Source of the DNA: Bacteroidota bacterium | GTDB taxonomy: Bacteria; Bacteroidota; Bacteroidia; Chitinophagales; Chitinophagaceae | NCBI GenBank assembly: GCA_016868775.1 | Contig: VGFT01000001.1 | Coordinates: forward strand, 372,001 to 436,000 | Length of the DNA stretch: 64,000 nt | Direction of reading: 5' to 3' | Shown: positions 1 to 11,300 of the stretch, in pieces | How the letters are laid out: each line of letters begins with the position of its first letter | Position numbering within the stretch: the stretch's first letter is position 1 | The notes under the pieces: model-generated | Told to the model about the DNA's origin: nothing | Databases searched by the model: none | The model's input: only the letters and a program-made list of their open reading frames with translations | Position numbers and translations under genes: made by a program

Positions 1-393
1 GTGCATTTTCAAGGAGATAGTTCCAATGCCATTCGCTTTACCGATGTAGATCCTGTTACAGCTACCGTAATGGCAGACTTAGATAAGAATGGATTCGATG
101 AGATCTATTTCGTTACGACGAGTGCCGGTTCGGGTTCCTATGGAAATCTAGTAGGCGTCTCTTCCAATAAAGACAAATCCCTTTCCCTTATGTACTTCCC
201 GGAAATGGATCCTAACGATAAACAACCCGGTAAACTGTTTGACGGATACGAAGGACACGATCGTTACGCCATCGAAAACAACGTATTGATCCGTCGATTC
301 CCCTACAAAGGCGATACCAATAACATGAAGTCGGTTCCCTATCAAATTATGATGGGAGAAGGCGGCTACATTGTTACGCCCAAGCGCAACTGA
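1..393 (+). CDS. C-terminal part of an FG-GAP/VCBS-repeat-like protein (5' truncated by window edge)
   Basis: Open from base 1; 'ATVMADLDKNGFDEIYFVTTSAGSGSYGNLVG' resembles an FG-GAP/VCBS repeat (DxDxNGxDE). Confidence 0.6.
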   Translation: MHFQGDSSNAIRFTDVDPVTATVMADLDKNGFDEIYFVTTSAGSGSYGNLVGVSSNKDKSLSLMYFPEMDPNDKQPGKLFDGYEGHDRYAIENNVLIRRFPYKGDTNNMKSVPYQIMMGEGGYIVTPKRN

Positions 394-2838
394 TCAGAAT
401 TCCACGATCACACCCAGCGTAGGCAAGGCCCTTCCGTCGCGGTTGTCCAACAACACGGGAATGGCATTGCTCCCGTCCGCTTTCAACGGCGCACCATCCG
501 AAGTGGTAAATGCTGAATTGTCGGTCGTCCGCTTGAACGTATACTGCGGGATCCCCGCCGCTTGCGCCGCATATACATTCGTAATATCGAGAAAGAGATC
601 AAGCGTTACTTTTCTGTAATTCCATTTTTTATCGATGCGAAGATCGGCCGCATGAAAGGCAGGTAAGCGAAGCGTGTTCAACTGCGCATAATCAAATACA
701 CCCACGCCCAAGAGCTGATAGCTATATCGGCTGGCTACCGGATCGTAAGGTGTATAAGGTGCAGCGCCCTGATAGCGAAACTTCATCCCCACTTCCCAAT
801 TCTTTTTCAATTTATATCCACCGGTCAAACTGATCAGCACCCGATTGTCCCAGCTGGCCGGTGCATAACGCCCATTCGATCCGGTAAACTCACTTCGGTA
901 GAAGGTTCCACTGAATACACCGAACGCCCGCTTGGTCAATTTTTGCTGATACAATAACTCCAACCCGTATGCTCTTCCCTTACCTGTTGCCGTTAACGGT
1001 TCATTGCCTACGGCCCCAAAATCCGTTCCCTTGTTGGCCAAACTAATACCATCGATGGTGCTGATGGGATAGTTCGAGTAGCCTTTATAAAATCCCTCGA
1101 TCGTAACACGCGTGAACAGGTCGGGCAGAAATTCGATACCGGCAGCCCAATGGGTGCTGCGGATATAATCGCCCGGATTCGAAAGGGTACTGCTGCTGCT
1201 TGTAGGATTTTGATAGGCCAACATCGTATAAGAGGGCAGTCGATAATACAGACCATAGCTTGTGCTCAGGTTCCATTTTTCAGCTAAGGCATAACTCAAA
1301 CTAAGGCGTGGACTGAATTGTCGAAGGGGATTGGATTCGCTGTTCGATAAATTATTGGCATCAACCCGTACCCCGCCACTCCAGGCCAAACGATCAGCGA
1401 GCAAACGCCCGCCTACCTGCGCAAAGGCTCCATAGCGCCAAAATCCGAGATCGGTCAAGCTATTGATGAATGAGGCCGGTTGCACTACGGTTCCGCTTCC
1501 GTCCACTATTTGCGGACGCAGCAATTGATAAAAGGTATTGTCAAATTGAACATACTGCAAGACGGCGCCATAGCTCATCTTGATGCCGTTGTGGTTGCGA
1601 ACGACTTCCCAGCGCAGTTTGTTCTCCGTCTCCAGACTGCGTATCTGCGCCGTGCGGGGCGTATTGTCGGGATCTTGATTGTCCTCGTATTTATCTGCCT
1701 GATTGTTCAGCCGATTCCGACTCAAAGAAAGATTCCAATAGCCGCCGGCGATCAACCGCTTGAGCGTGGCGCCAAGGGTATAACTTTTTTGTTGGATCAG
1801 CGGATTGCTGTTGAGGACATATAATTTTTCGGGTGTGGCCGCCCGCGGAACACCGAAACTGAATTCATCGATGGAGCCGATTCCCAATACGCTGAAGGTG
1901 GTTTTGTTGTTGATGCGGGTGGTGGATTTGAATTGGAAGTCCCAGTAATTCGGCCGTATCGGCAGATCGATCGCCTCGAAAAGAAATTGCAGATAACTGC
2001 GTCGGGCTGAAGCGAGAAAAGTGGTTTTCTTTGAAAGGGGTCCGTCGAGCGTGATCGCCGCATCCGTGGCACTCAACCGAAAATTTCCCTGCAATTTCTC
2101 GGTGTTCCCATTTTTCTGTTTGAATTGAAACACGCTGCTCAAGGCATTGTCGTATTTGGCATCGAAGGCGGACGTGCTGAGTTTAACCTCCTCAATGAAG
2201 CTGACATTGAGGATGCCTTGTGGCCCGCCGCCACTGCCTTGCGTACTAAAGTGATTGATGATGGGCACTTCGATCCCGTCCAAATAAAAAACATTCTCCG
2301 ACGGTGATCCGCCGCGAATGAGAATATCGTTTCGAAAACTACCGCCCGATGCGCCTCCGCCCACACCGGGAAGCGATTGGATCACTTTACTGATATCGAA
2401 GTTGCCGCCCGGATTCGCACGGATCTCTTCGGTGGTGAGGCGCTGAATGCTCAGCGGACTTTCCAACGTAGCGGCTTTGGCCGTATTCTTTTTGGTGCCG
2501 ATGGATACGCCGGTTAATTCTTTGACCGAAGGCTCCATCTCGATCTCCAATACGATCTCGTTACCGGACGTGATCACCAAGTTGGGATACACACGCGTTT
2601 GATAACCTACGCCGCTGGCGGTGAGGGTATAAACATCCGGTTTCAGGTCGGTGATTCGATACGCTCCGGCGCTGTCGCTACTGGTTCTTTTGTTACCGGG
2701 TTCCAGCGAAAGATTCATCCGCGGTAGGGCTTCTTGGGTATTTCGGTTAATGACCCGGCCGCTGATGCGTCCTTGGGCTTCGGCTACGAAGCAACTCAAC
2801 AGTATACCGATTGGAAGCAATAAAAATCGAAAATGCAT
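394..2838 (-). CDS. TonB-dependent receptor with N-terminal carboxypeptidase-regulatory-like domain
   Basis: Signal peptide, 'GRISGRVINRNTQEALPRMNLSLEP...GAYRITDLKPDVYTLTASGVGYQ', plug 'SLPGVGGGASGGSFRNDILIRGGSPSENVFYLDGIEVP', C-terminal beta-barrel. ORF track start 2850; ATG at 2838 (MHFRFLLL) preferred. Confidence 0.9.
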   Translation of the reverse strand: MHFRFLLLPIGILLSCFVAEAQGRISGRVINRNTQEALPRMNLSLEPGNKRTSSDSAGAYRITDLKPDVYTLTASGVGYQTRVYPNLVITSGNEIVLEIEMEPSVKELTGVSIGTKKNTAKAATLESPLSIQRLTTEEIRANPGGNFDISKVIQSLPGVGGGASGGSFRNDILIRGGSPSENVFYLDGIEVPIINHFSTQGSGGGPQGILNVSFIEEVKLSTSAFDAKYDNALSSVFQFKQKNGNTEKLQGNFRLSATDAAITLDGPLSKKTTFLASARRSYLQFLFEAIDLPIRPNYWDFQFKSTTRINNKTTFSVLGIGSIDEFSFGVPRAATPEKLYVLNSNPLIQQKSYTLGATLKRLIAGGYWNLSLSRNRLNNQADKYEDNQDPDNTPRTAQIRSLETENKLRWEVVRNHNGIKMSYGAVLQYVQFDNTFYQLLRPQIVDGSGTVVQPASFINSLTDLGFWRYGAFAQVGGRLLADRLAWSGGVRVDANNLSNSESNPLRQFSPRLSLSYALAEKWNLSTSYGLYYRLPSYTMLAYQNPTSSSSTLSNPGDYIRSTHWAAGIEFLPDLFTRVTIEGFYKGYSNYPISTIDGISLANKGTDFGAVGNEPLTATGKGRAYGLELLYQQKLTKRAFGVFSGTFYRSEFTGSNGRYAPASWDNRVLISLTGGYKLKKNWEVGMKFRYQGAAPYTPYDPVASRYSYQLLGVGVFDYAQLNTLRLPAFHAADLRIDKKWNYRKVTLDLFLDITNVYAAQAAGIPQYTFKRTTDNSAFTTSDGAPLKADGSNAIPVLLDNRDGRALPTLGVIVEF

Positions 2839-2973
2839 ACAGATTATCAAATGGTTAACCCCTTAAACAAGTTCGGAGGCGTAAAGTTGGGGGCGGCCTC
2901 ATACTGCCACATTTCCGTACCTTCCCTTAAACATTCCGGTCTCTCGCAAGTCTAACCCGAATTAATTCGCCAC

Positions 2974-4164
2974 ATGTACCCTAGCCCTGCTACCAATCGA
3001 ACGTTTGTTTCTATCTTATTGATAATCATAACTTTAGGATGTAATAAGAACGGAGGTGATCAAGATCCCTATGCGGCCATTCAGGCTACTTTCGGTACCC
3101 GGATCGATCCGAATAACCTGGCCAATTACGCCAATCAGGGCAAGCCTGCTTTCATCAACAAGGATAATTCGGCGGGAAATAACATTACGAATGCCAAGGC
3201 CACCTTGGGAAGGGTGTTGTTTTATGACAAACAGCTCAGCATCGACAATACGGTTGCATGTGGCAGTTGTCACATTCAACAATTTGCGTTTGGGGATACG
3301 GCGATTGCCAGTTTGGGCGTGCAAAATGGTCGCACGGGCCGGCATTCCATGCGCTTGATCAATGCCCGGTTTAGCAACGAGATAAAATTTTTCTGGGATG
3401 AGCGGGCGGCCACTTTGGAGCAGCAGACCACGCAACCAATACTAGATCATGCCGAGATGGGGTTCAGCGGACAGAACGGTCGACCTAACCTCGCGGACTT
3501 GCTAAGCAAGTTGTCTAACATTGGCTACTACAAAGAATTGTTCCAATTCGTTTATGGCGATCAAAACATTACGGAACCGAGAATGCAGGAATGCTTGTCG
3601 CAGTTTGTGCGTAGCATTCAATCGTTCGACTCCAAGTACGATGTGGGACGTGCACAGGTGACTCAAGAGCAACAAGGCTTTCCAAATTTTTCGCAGCAGG
3701 AGAATATGGGAAAAAATTTATTTCTAATGCCGCCGCAGTTCAATCCCAATGGTGTGCGGATGGGTGGTGGATTGGGTTGTGGCGGTTGTCATGCCGCTCC
3801 GGAATTTGACATCGACCCCAACAGCGGGAACAACGGCATCATTGGGGTCTTGAACGGACCGGGTATTGATATCAATAATACGCGGTCTCCGTCGTTGCGG
3901 GATTTGGCCGGACCAACCGGTCAGCCAAACGGACCAATGATGCACACCGGTAATCTCCGCTCCCTGCAAGCAGTCATCGGACATTACGGACAGATCAACT
4001 TGGCTCCAGGCAATACGCGTCTGGATCCAAGACTTCGTCCCAACGGCGTCGGACAACAATTAAATCTCAATCAAACAGAAGTAGATGCTGTAATGGCATT
4101 CTTGCGCGCCCTCACGGGAAATGCGGTGTATACGAGTGAGAAATGGAGCAATCCGTTTAGATGA
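2974..4164 (+). CDS. Cytochrome-c peroxidase / MauG-like di-heme protein (lipoprotein-like N-terminus)
   Basis: Two CxxCH heme motifs (CGSCH, CGGCH), 'LGRVLFYDKQLSIDNTVACGSCH', 'SPSLRDLAGP'. Confidence 0.9.
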   Translation: MYPSPATNRTFVSILLIIITLGCNKNGGDQDPYAAIQATFGTRIDPNNLANYANQGKPAFINKDNSAGNNITNAKATLGRVLFYDKQLSIDNTVACGSCHIQQFAFGDTAIASLGVQNGRTGRHSMRLINARFSNEIKFFWDERAATLEQQTTQPILDHAEMGFSGQNGRPNLADLLSKLSNIGYYKELFQFVYGDQNITEPRMQECLSQFVRSIQSFDSKYDVGRAQVTQEQQGFPNFSQQENMGKNLFLMPPQFNPNGVRMGGGLGCGGCHAAPEFDIDPNSGNNGIIGVLNGPGIDINNTRSPSLRDLAGPTGQPNGPMMHTGNLRSLQAVIGHYGQINLAPGNTRLDPRLRPNGVGQQLNLNQTEVDAVMAFLRALTGNAVYTSEKWSNPFR

Positions 4165-4218
4165 AAGTTTAGGGTTTAACAATAAAACCTAAACGCTGTT
4201 CTCTAAATGCTAAACGTT
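4155..4218. repeat. TTTAGGG/CCTAAA palindromic intergenic repeat, copy 1
   Basis: gtttagatgaaagtttagggtttaacaataaaacctaaacgctgttctctaaatgctaaacgtt, between convergent genes. Confidence 0.7.
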
Positions 4219-4225
4219 AAAGCAA

Positions 4226-5248
4226 CTACCAAACATTCCTCGGGCATCCATCCGGATATTTATTCCCAATCAGAAATCCGATCAGGAATTCATGTGTGCC
4301 TTTGCTGAAATTATTCAGCCGGGAGGTGGTGTAATCGTACGCGTATCCCATTTGAATGTTGGAGATGTTCATGCCTAACATAGCGGCGAAACCGTCTTGG
4401 TGCCGATAGCTGGCGCCTAGCCAGGCCAGGTTTCGGAATTGTAGTTTGAGATTGCCTTCGACTTGAACCGGAAGGGGTTGAATGTATTTCACCATCAGGG
4501 AAGGGATCAGGTTAAAATTCTCCCCGAGAAGTGCCCGATAACCGGCAGTAGCGAACAGGTGCGGAACGGTCTTTCCGGTTTGGGGACGAATGTATCCGTC
4601 CGTGAAATCAATGGTTTGCGGAACGATCTGTTGAGCGGAGAGTCCCACAAAATAATCAGCCGAGTAGAGATACAATCCGGCGCTCATATCCAACCGGGTT
4701 CGGTTCAGATAGCCCGAGGTGAAAACGACCGGATCGACGGTAACATCTCCAAAGTTCAATTTGGCTGCATCCAATCCGATTCGGTTGAGTCCGATCCCCA
4801 ATCCGGCTGCGAGTGTGGTACGCAATCCCAATGGCAAATGATGGGCGTAGGTGGCTTGGGCGGTGACGGTGCTGAGCGGACCGGTCACGTCTTGTACCAC
4901 CTGTAATCCGATGCCGTGGTGTGGATCAGGGGCCTCGTATTCTTCCCAATAACTTCTTCCACGCGGATTTTCTCCGGGGGTGGGAAAAGAAGTGGGTGCG
5001 TTTCGGCTGCTCTTCTTATTCAATGCACCGTGCATGGAAAAATAAGTGGTAACCGGTGCATCCTGAATGCCTACCCATTGTCGACGATAGCTGGCTTTCA
5101 GGTCCACATAGCTTTCTATCCCCGTGATCGCGGGATTGAGGATGTATTGATTCAAGATGTATTGGGTATAGTGGGGTTTTTGCTGGGCACCGACCGATTG
5201 AGTCGCCGCCAACAAAGTCACCATAATTATGATACCATATCGATTCAT
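4226..5248 (-). CDS. PorP/SprF family type IX secretion system membrane protein
   Basis: 'QQKPHYTQYILNQYILNPAITGIESYVDLKASYRRQWVGIQDAPVTTYFSMHG' is the PorP/SprF N-terminal signature. Confidence 0.92.
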   Translation of the reverse strand: MNRYGIIIMVTLLAATQSVGAQQKPHYTQYILNQYILNPAITGIESYVDLKASYRRQWVGIQDAPVTTYFSMHGALNKKSSRNAPTSFPTPGENPRGRSYWEEYEAPDPHHGIGLQVVQDVTGPLSTVTAQATYAHHLPLGLRTTLAAGLGIGLNRIGLDAAKLNFGDVTVDPVVFTSGYLNRTRLDMSAGLYLYSADYFVGLSAQQIVPQTIDFTDGYIRPQTGKTVPHLFATAGYRALLGENFNLIPSLMVKYIQPLPVQVEGNLKLQFRNLAWLGASYRHQDGFAAMLGMNISNIQMGYAYDYTTSRLNNFSKGTHEFLIGFLIGNKYPDGCPRNVW

Positions 5249-5267
5249 CCTCTCCTCATTCGTGTTT

Positions 5268-7271
5268 CTAATTTTTTAAGACTTTGAATTCGGTGCGGCG
5301 GTTCTTGGCGCGTCCGGCCGGATTATCCTTACCGTTGATTCGGTTTGGCTCAAGCGGGAGGGATTCCCCATATCCTTTTGACTGGAGCTGTGTTTCCTGA
5401 ACGCCTCGACCAATCAGGTAATCAACCACCGAGTGCGCACGGCGGTTTGAAAGATCCAGGTTATAGGAATCGGAGCCAATATCATCGGTGTGCGAACGAA
5501 TCTCGATCACCGTATTCGGATTGCCGATCAATAGGGTTGCTAAAGAATCCAATACCGGGAAGGAGACCGGTTGCAAGGTGGCCTTGTTGAAGTCATATAA
5601 AATATTGGGGATCTCTACAATGGTGCCTACGGGTGGTAAAGGGGGTGGCAGCGGGCGTATGCAAAAGGCACGAGTCGTAAACTCCAGTTGGTCGATCTCC
5701 ATTTCCTCCGGAACCGAAGCGATTGAGATGGTATCGGCATAGCCATCCATGCGAGCGATGGCTTTCAGGGGACGAGGATCTTGCAGGACCACTTGAAATT
5801 GTCCGGCAGCATCGGTTTGTTTGGTGGTTAGAACATTTCCTGTTGCAGTATCCCGTATTTCTATTTGAACGCCTGCAACCGGTGCCAGATTCGAACAAGA
5901 AACTACGGAACCTTTTATGGTGCGGGAAGGAATACGCCGTTGCAGATCAAACAATTCCAAACAACAGGCAGCGTCACGATCGGAACTAAGTATTACATCG
6001 GACAGAATATTCTTGGCAGTACCACGTGTATACATATAAATATCATCCTTAACAGAGTTGACCGGATAGCCTAAATTAACCGGCTCACTCCATTTACCAA
6101 CCACTCCCTTGCTTTGGAAAAAATCAAATCCCCCCATACCAATACGACCGTTACAAGAAAAGATCAGGGAGCCGCTGGGTGCATGATAGAAAGGAGCCTG
6201 TTCATCATCCACTGTATTAATGGTAGCGCCCAGGTTCTGCGCGGTTCCGGGCAAACCGTTTTCCATTGACACTACCCAGAGGTCGTATCCCCCTTTACCC
6301 CCCGCGCGGTTACTGGAGAAATACAGATATTTTCCATCAGCGCTTAGGTGAGGCTGTTGGTTGTTGCTGCCCGGCTCGTTGACAGATGGACCAAGTTCTA
6401 CGGGATTCGTCCACTCACCACCATCTTTTTTAGAAGTATAAATTACCGTCGATTTTTTATCCCCCTTCAACGACCAGCCGGTGAAAAACATCGTCTTTCC
6501 GTCTGGAGTAAGCGTAACGGCAGCTTGGTGCATTTCGCCTGCCTGGGGTAGATACAGGGGGCGAACGATGGCGGTATCTTTTTGATACACGGCCTGAAAG
6601 ACCCGGTTCACATATTGTTTTCCTTTCGCATCCGGGTCCACCGTTCTTGTAGAGGTAAATAGCAACGTATTGTTATCCATCCAAACAGGTGCGTAACTGG
6701 CTCCTTTTAAATTTAGCCGATAGCGGGATTTATTTAAGGTGTAATACTGCAAACCCTTCTTATTCATCTCGGATTCTACGAATGCCAAATTCTTCACCTC
6801 CCGGTTGGCGCTTTTGCGAACCGCATCATCTACCTGATAATCCAACAAAAATTGCTGAAACTCCTTTGCGGCATTTTGGTATTGTCCCAAGGCGCGGAGT
6901 TGTTGGCCGTAATAGTAACGTGCCAACGGATAGAAGTTGGTCTTTGCGTCGATCACTTTTTTATAAACCGGGGCTGCCTTTGACGGGTAGTTCAGGTGAC
7001 GATAGCATTCTGCTACACGATACGTCACCTCCAACGGATTGGTCGCATCCTTGTCGGTCTTTCCCTTTCCCTTTTGCGGCGCATAGGGATTGTACTCCCC
7101 CTGCTGGTCCTCATCGGTACCAGCCAGGTATTTTTCAAAATACTCCACCGCAGAGGCATAGTCGCCTTTTCTATAATATTCATTGGCGCCTTTTAAATAG
7201 TCCACCACGAATTGAGCGGAGGCAGTCAGCATCAAGCCCATCATACCGAATAATAAGAAGATTCTTTTCAT
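5268..7271 (-). CDS. TPR + PD40 beta-propeller + OmpA-family C-terminal domain protein (PorE-like)
   Basis: N-terminal TPR ('ANEYYRKGDYASAVEYFEKYL'), PD40 repeats ('PHLSADGKYLYFSSNRAGGKGGYDLWVV'), carboxypeptidase-regulatory insert, OmpA motif ('IEIRSHTDDIGSDSYNLDLSNRRAHSVVDYLIGRGV'). Track start 7319; ATG 7271 (MKRIFLLFG) preferred. Confidence 0.9.
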   Translation of the reverse strand: MKRIFLLFGMMGLMLTASAQFVVDYLKGANEYYRKGDYASAVEYFEKYLAGTDEDQQGEYNPYAPQKGKGKTDKDATNPLEVTYRVAECYRHLNYPSKAAPVYKKVIDAKTNFYPLARYYYGQQLRALGQYQNAAKEFQQFLLDYQVDDAVRKSANREVKNLAFVESEMNKKGLQYYTLNKSRYRLNLKGASYAPVWMDNNTLLFTSTRTVDPDAKGKQYVNRVFQAVYQKDTAIVRPLYLPQAGEMHQAAVTLTPDGKTMFFTGWSLKGDKKSTVIYTSKKDGGEWTNPVELGPSVNEPGSNNQQPHLSADGKYLYFSSNRAGGKGGYDLWVVSMENGLPGTAQNLGATINTVDDEQAPFYHAPSGSLIFSCNGRIGMGGFDFFQSKGVVGKWSEPVNLGYPVNSVKDDIYMYTRGTAKNILSDVILSSDRDAACCLELFDLQRRIPSRTIKGSVVSCSNLAPVAGVQIEIRDTATGNVLTTKQTDAAGQFQVVLQDPRPLKAIARMDGYADTISIASVPEEMEIDQLEFTTRAFCIRPLPPPLPPVGTIVEIPNILYDFNKATLQPVSFPVLDSLATLLIGNPNTVIEIRSHTDDIGSDSYNLDLSNRRAHSVVDYLIGRGVQETQLQSKGYGESLPLEPNRINGKDNPAGRAKNRRTEFKVLKN

Positions 7272-7299
7272 ATGCAGAGTTTGCTGGGTATAAAAAAGG

Positions 7300-8325
7300 T
7301 TAGAGTCGGGGGCAAACAAATTCCACCTCCGGGGTTTTGGTCGATTTCTTTCCGATGATCGATAAGGAGATCTCGAAGCTATTCGCCCCGTTTACCAACT
7401 TGCCCAGATCGGAGGTATTGATGTCGTAGCTGGCGCCCAACATCATATTCCGGTAGGTAAAACCAAAGAAGGGTGCCACCGCATCTTCAAAACGGTAATT
7501 GGCGCCGATCAGCACACTCACATCACCGGTAGCTTTATACTGTCCGTATGCGCCAACCATTTTTTCAGAGGCCGTTCCCTGTTTCAGATAAAGCAAGTTG
7601 GGCGTCAGGCTAAATTGATCGTTGAAGGCAATGCGAACACCGCCATGGAACGTATAGCGCATGGGGAAGCGAGCATCTCCTGTAGCCCCAAACCTATCAT
7701 CGGGTTGGGTGAGGTGAGACGCAGAGAGACCGGCATAGAGATTCGCTTTTTGTCCGGGTTTCGCATCAAAATACAATACCCCGGCTCCGATATCGAACGC
7801 AGAAGCAGCCGTTCGACTCAATACTTCCGTAGAAGGTGTGCCGGGATTGTATCCAAACACCGGATTCCATTGATCTCCAAACGTCATCTTGCTTCGATCA
7901 AATCGACGCTGGATCATTCCGGCCTGAATACCAAACACCATTCGCTTGGTCAGGTCCGGACCAAATTTTACTCCGGTATAGGAAACATTTCCATAGGCTG
8001 TGGTATATCCATAGCCGCCGTCGCCTGCAGTTTGTTTTAAGATACTTACGCCCACATTGATGTTTTTCTCCGTAGTGATCTCGGCGGTTGCTCCATACGT
8101 GGTAAACGGAGTCGTGATCGAACCCCATTGGTTTCGGTACACCCCGGATATCCGGTATTGACCATCAAATGCACCGGTCAGGGCCGGATTTAACCAAGAG
8201 GGATACACATAGTACTGAGAGAAATGCGGGTCGACCTGTGCCCGAGCAGTACCGGCTACGAATAAAGCCAACAGGGGCAGGAAGGCGCGTGGAATACGAA
8301 GTGGCATCGATAAAGTTTTGGTCAT
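7300..8325 (-). CDS. PorP/SprF family type IX secretion system membrane protein
   Basis: 'QVDPHFSQYYVYPSWLNPALTGAFDGQYRISGVYRNQWGSITTPFTTYG'. Confidence 0.92.
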   Translation of the reverse strand: MTKTLSMPLRIPRAFLPLLALFVAGTARAQVDPHFSQYYVYPSWLNPALTGAFDGQYRISGVYRNQWGSITTPFTTYGATAEITTEKNINVGVSILKQTAGDGGYGYTTAYGNVSYTGVKFGPDLTKRMVFGIQAGMIQRRFDRSKMTFGDQWNPVFGYNPGTPSTEVLSRTAASAFDIGAGVLYFDAKPGQKANLYAGLSASHLTQPDDRFGATGDARFPMRYTFHGGVRIAFNDQFSLTPNLLYLKQGTASEKMVGAYGQYKATGDVSVLIGANYRFEDAVAPFFGFTYRNMMLGASYDINTSDLGKLVNGANSFEISLSIIGKKSTKTPEVEFVCPRL

Positions 8326-8345
8326 ATAAAATAGTTGGTCTTGGC

Positions 8346-11300
8346 TTATCGGAGAATGGTCACCGATCCGCTAAGGGGTTTAAATCCATTTTTTAATTGT
8401 ACGATATAATAATACGTTCCTACAGGCAAGGGCTTACCGTCTCGAGTACCATCCCAGGGCCGGGCATATCCGATCGCATAGTATACCTGCTGCCCGTAGC
8501 GATTGAACACCTCCACCGTGGCACCGGGATAATCGGCCAGGTTGGCAATATTCCAGAGATCGTGAATGCCGTCTCCGTTTGGCGAGAATACATTGGGTAC
8601 GGTTACCAATTTTAAGATCTTAACCATCATTTGGTCTGTAGCCCGACAGCCGAAATTTCCAATGGCCGTTAGCGTATAGGTTTGATCCTGCGTGGCCGTA
8701 AGCACCGGGTTGAGGACCGATGGATCGCTGAGTCCGGTCGGAGGCGACCACTGGAACGTGAGCGTCGGTGAATTGGCCGTGGCCGCCAACGTCAATTGCG
8801 TACCCTGTTGCACGACATAATTTATTCCGGCATCAATGACGGGCTGCAAGTGAACCACAACCGGAAATACAAACGGATCACTCACGCAACCAGCCGTGTT
8901 CGTAACCACCAAGGTTACATTGTAATTGCCCGGTAAGCTGTATCGTTTTGTTGGATTGGCCGTTGAGGCAGTCGTGCCGTCTCCAAAACTCCAATTCCAA
9001 TTTTGCAAGGTGCCGTTGAATGCGGAACTCGCATCGGTGAATCGATTGTCGGCACCCTGACAGAGTTCAGCCGGACTCACTGTAAAGGCCGCATTCGGTT
9101 TGCGAACAAAATTGCTCATGGACTTCACCACTTGTGCCACACATCCGGAGACAGAGGTCGCAATCAGCGTGACGGTATAATTTCCAATGTTATTATACGT
9201 ATGCGTCGGGCTGGCCTGGGTAGAGGTATTGCCATCCCCAAAACTCCATTGATACGTGAGCGGTGTGCCGCCGGGTATGGTGCTTTGATTCGTAAAAGAA
9301 ACCGTACCGCCCGGCATACAGACGGCGGTGGTAGGCAGTGCAAAGTCGGCCACCGGCAACGCATTGACATTAATCGTTTGGGTGGTGGGTAGGCTGATGC
9401 AACCATTGTTGCTGGTAGTGGTAAGTTGCACCGCATACGAACCGGCCGGTGTATAATTTACCGCGAACGGATTCCCATTTGTATTAGAAGGCGTTTGACC
9501 ATTGCCCAGATTCCAATTCCATTGCGAAATGGTTCCCGAAGAAACGGTAGCCGTAGGAGTGATCGTAACAGCTTGTCCCAAACAAACCCCTCCGCTTCCA
9601 GAAAAAGTGAACGTGGAAGTAGGTCGGGGATAAACTTGTATCGAAGAAGTAATGGCCGCCACACAACCGCCGGTGCTGGTGAAGGTGTAGGTGATGGTGT
9701 GGGTACCCGGACCCGCTACACCCGGATCGAATTGTCCAGCTGCATTCGTTCCGGGCCCGCTATATACGCCCGTTCCGGTTACTCCATTCGTTACACTGGC
9801 CGAAGCAATCGAGAAGGCAGCAGCATTCTGACAAACCGGAGTGAGCGCAGCATAACTGAGAACAGGAGTAACCTTGAACGTTGCTTGGATCGTTGTATCC
9901 TTAAAACAACCGTTCGCGGTGGTGGCCTCCAACTTGATCGTGAAGGTTCCCTCCAAATAATTGTGGGTAGGATTTTGGAGGGTGGAAGTGTTGGGATTGG
10001 AGCCGCTGGCATTGGGATCGCCGAAATTCCATAACCAGGTAGCGGATTGTCCGTCGGGAATATTTGTGGTATTCGTAAAGGCAACCGTTCCGATGGCTGG
10101 CAAACAACCGGCAGCCGGAATGGTAAAATTGGTACGGGGACGAGCATGTGCCAAGATGGTTTGCGTGATCGAATCAACACAACCCGTACCGGACGTAAAG
10201 ATGTACTTAATGGTATGCGTTCCGTAACCGGCTTGGGTGGGATTGAATTGTCCGGCCGCCGTCGTGCCTGGTCCGCTGTAGACCCCATTCCCCGTTACCC
10301 CATTGGTAACATTGGCGGTGGCAATAGAAAATGCCGGCGCATTTTCACAAACGGCATTGATCGCCGGATAGGCTAGTGCAGGTTTTAGATTGAAGGTCAG
10401 GTTTTGGGTAGTGGTATCCACACATCCATAGATGGTGGTAACCCAGAACTTGATGGAATAGGTACCTTGTTGATAATTGTGCGATGGATTTTGCAGTGTG
10501 GAGATATTCGGATTGGAGCCGCTGGCATTGGGATCGCCAAAATTCCAATTGTACGCCGAGAAGGTTTGTCCATCAGGCGTACTCGCCGTACCGGTGAATT
10601 GTACGCTGCCGGCGGGTGACAAACAACCCGATGCATTATTGGTGAAATTGACGGTGGGCTTATGGAAAACGGTTACGGTGCGCGTAATGGTATCGGAAAT
10701 ACAAGTGGCACTGGACTTGGTCACGTGATTGATCACATAGGTGCCGGCGACGGGGTAAGTGTAGGTAATGGTTGGACCGTTCGTTACCGTTTGCGTAACG
10801 CCATTGCCAAAATCCCAATACCAGGTATTGACTGCAATGGAAGCGCTCGACGTATCGGTGGCCGTAAATGCCGTTCCGACACAATGTTGGTTCGGGTTGA
10901 CTTTGAATTCCGCAGGCGGACGATCATATACAATGATCTGCTTGAGTGTATCCGAAGCGCAACCATCGGCCGTAACTACGGAAAGTCGAACATCGTTGTT
11001 ACCGGGTGGTAAGGTGCGGGTTTGGTTTTGTCCGCTAACGGAAACATTCCCCGGGAACGTCCAATTAAACGTTTGCACCGTATATCCATTGGGCGTGGGG
11101 GAGCTGCCGGTGAAATTTACCGGATCCAACGTACAGCCCGAATGCGTATAGGTAAAGTCGGCTTTGGGTTTGGCTTTTACAATGATGGCGATGGAAAGAT
11201 CTTCGCGGTTGTAGCAATTTTCAATGGTGGGATGATAGGCTTTCACCGGAATGATAAATGTATCCACGCCGTTGAATACATAGGTACCGGGCAATTCATA

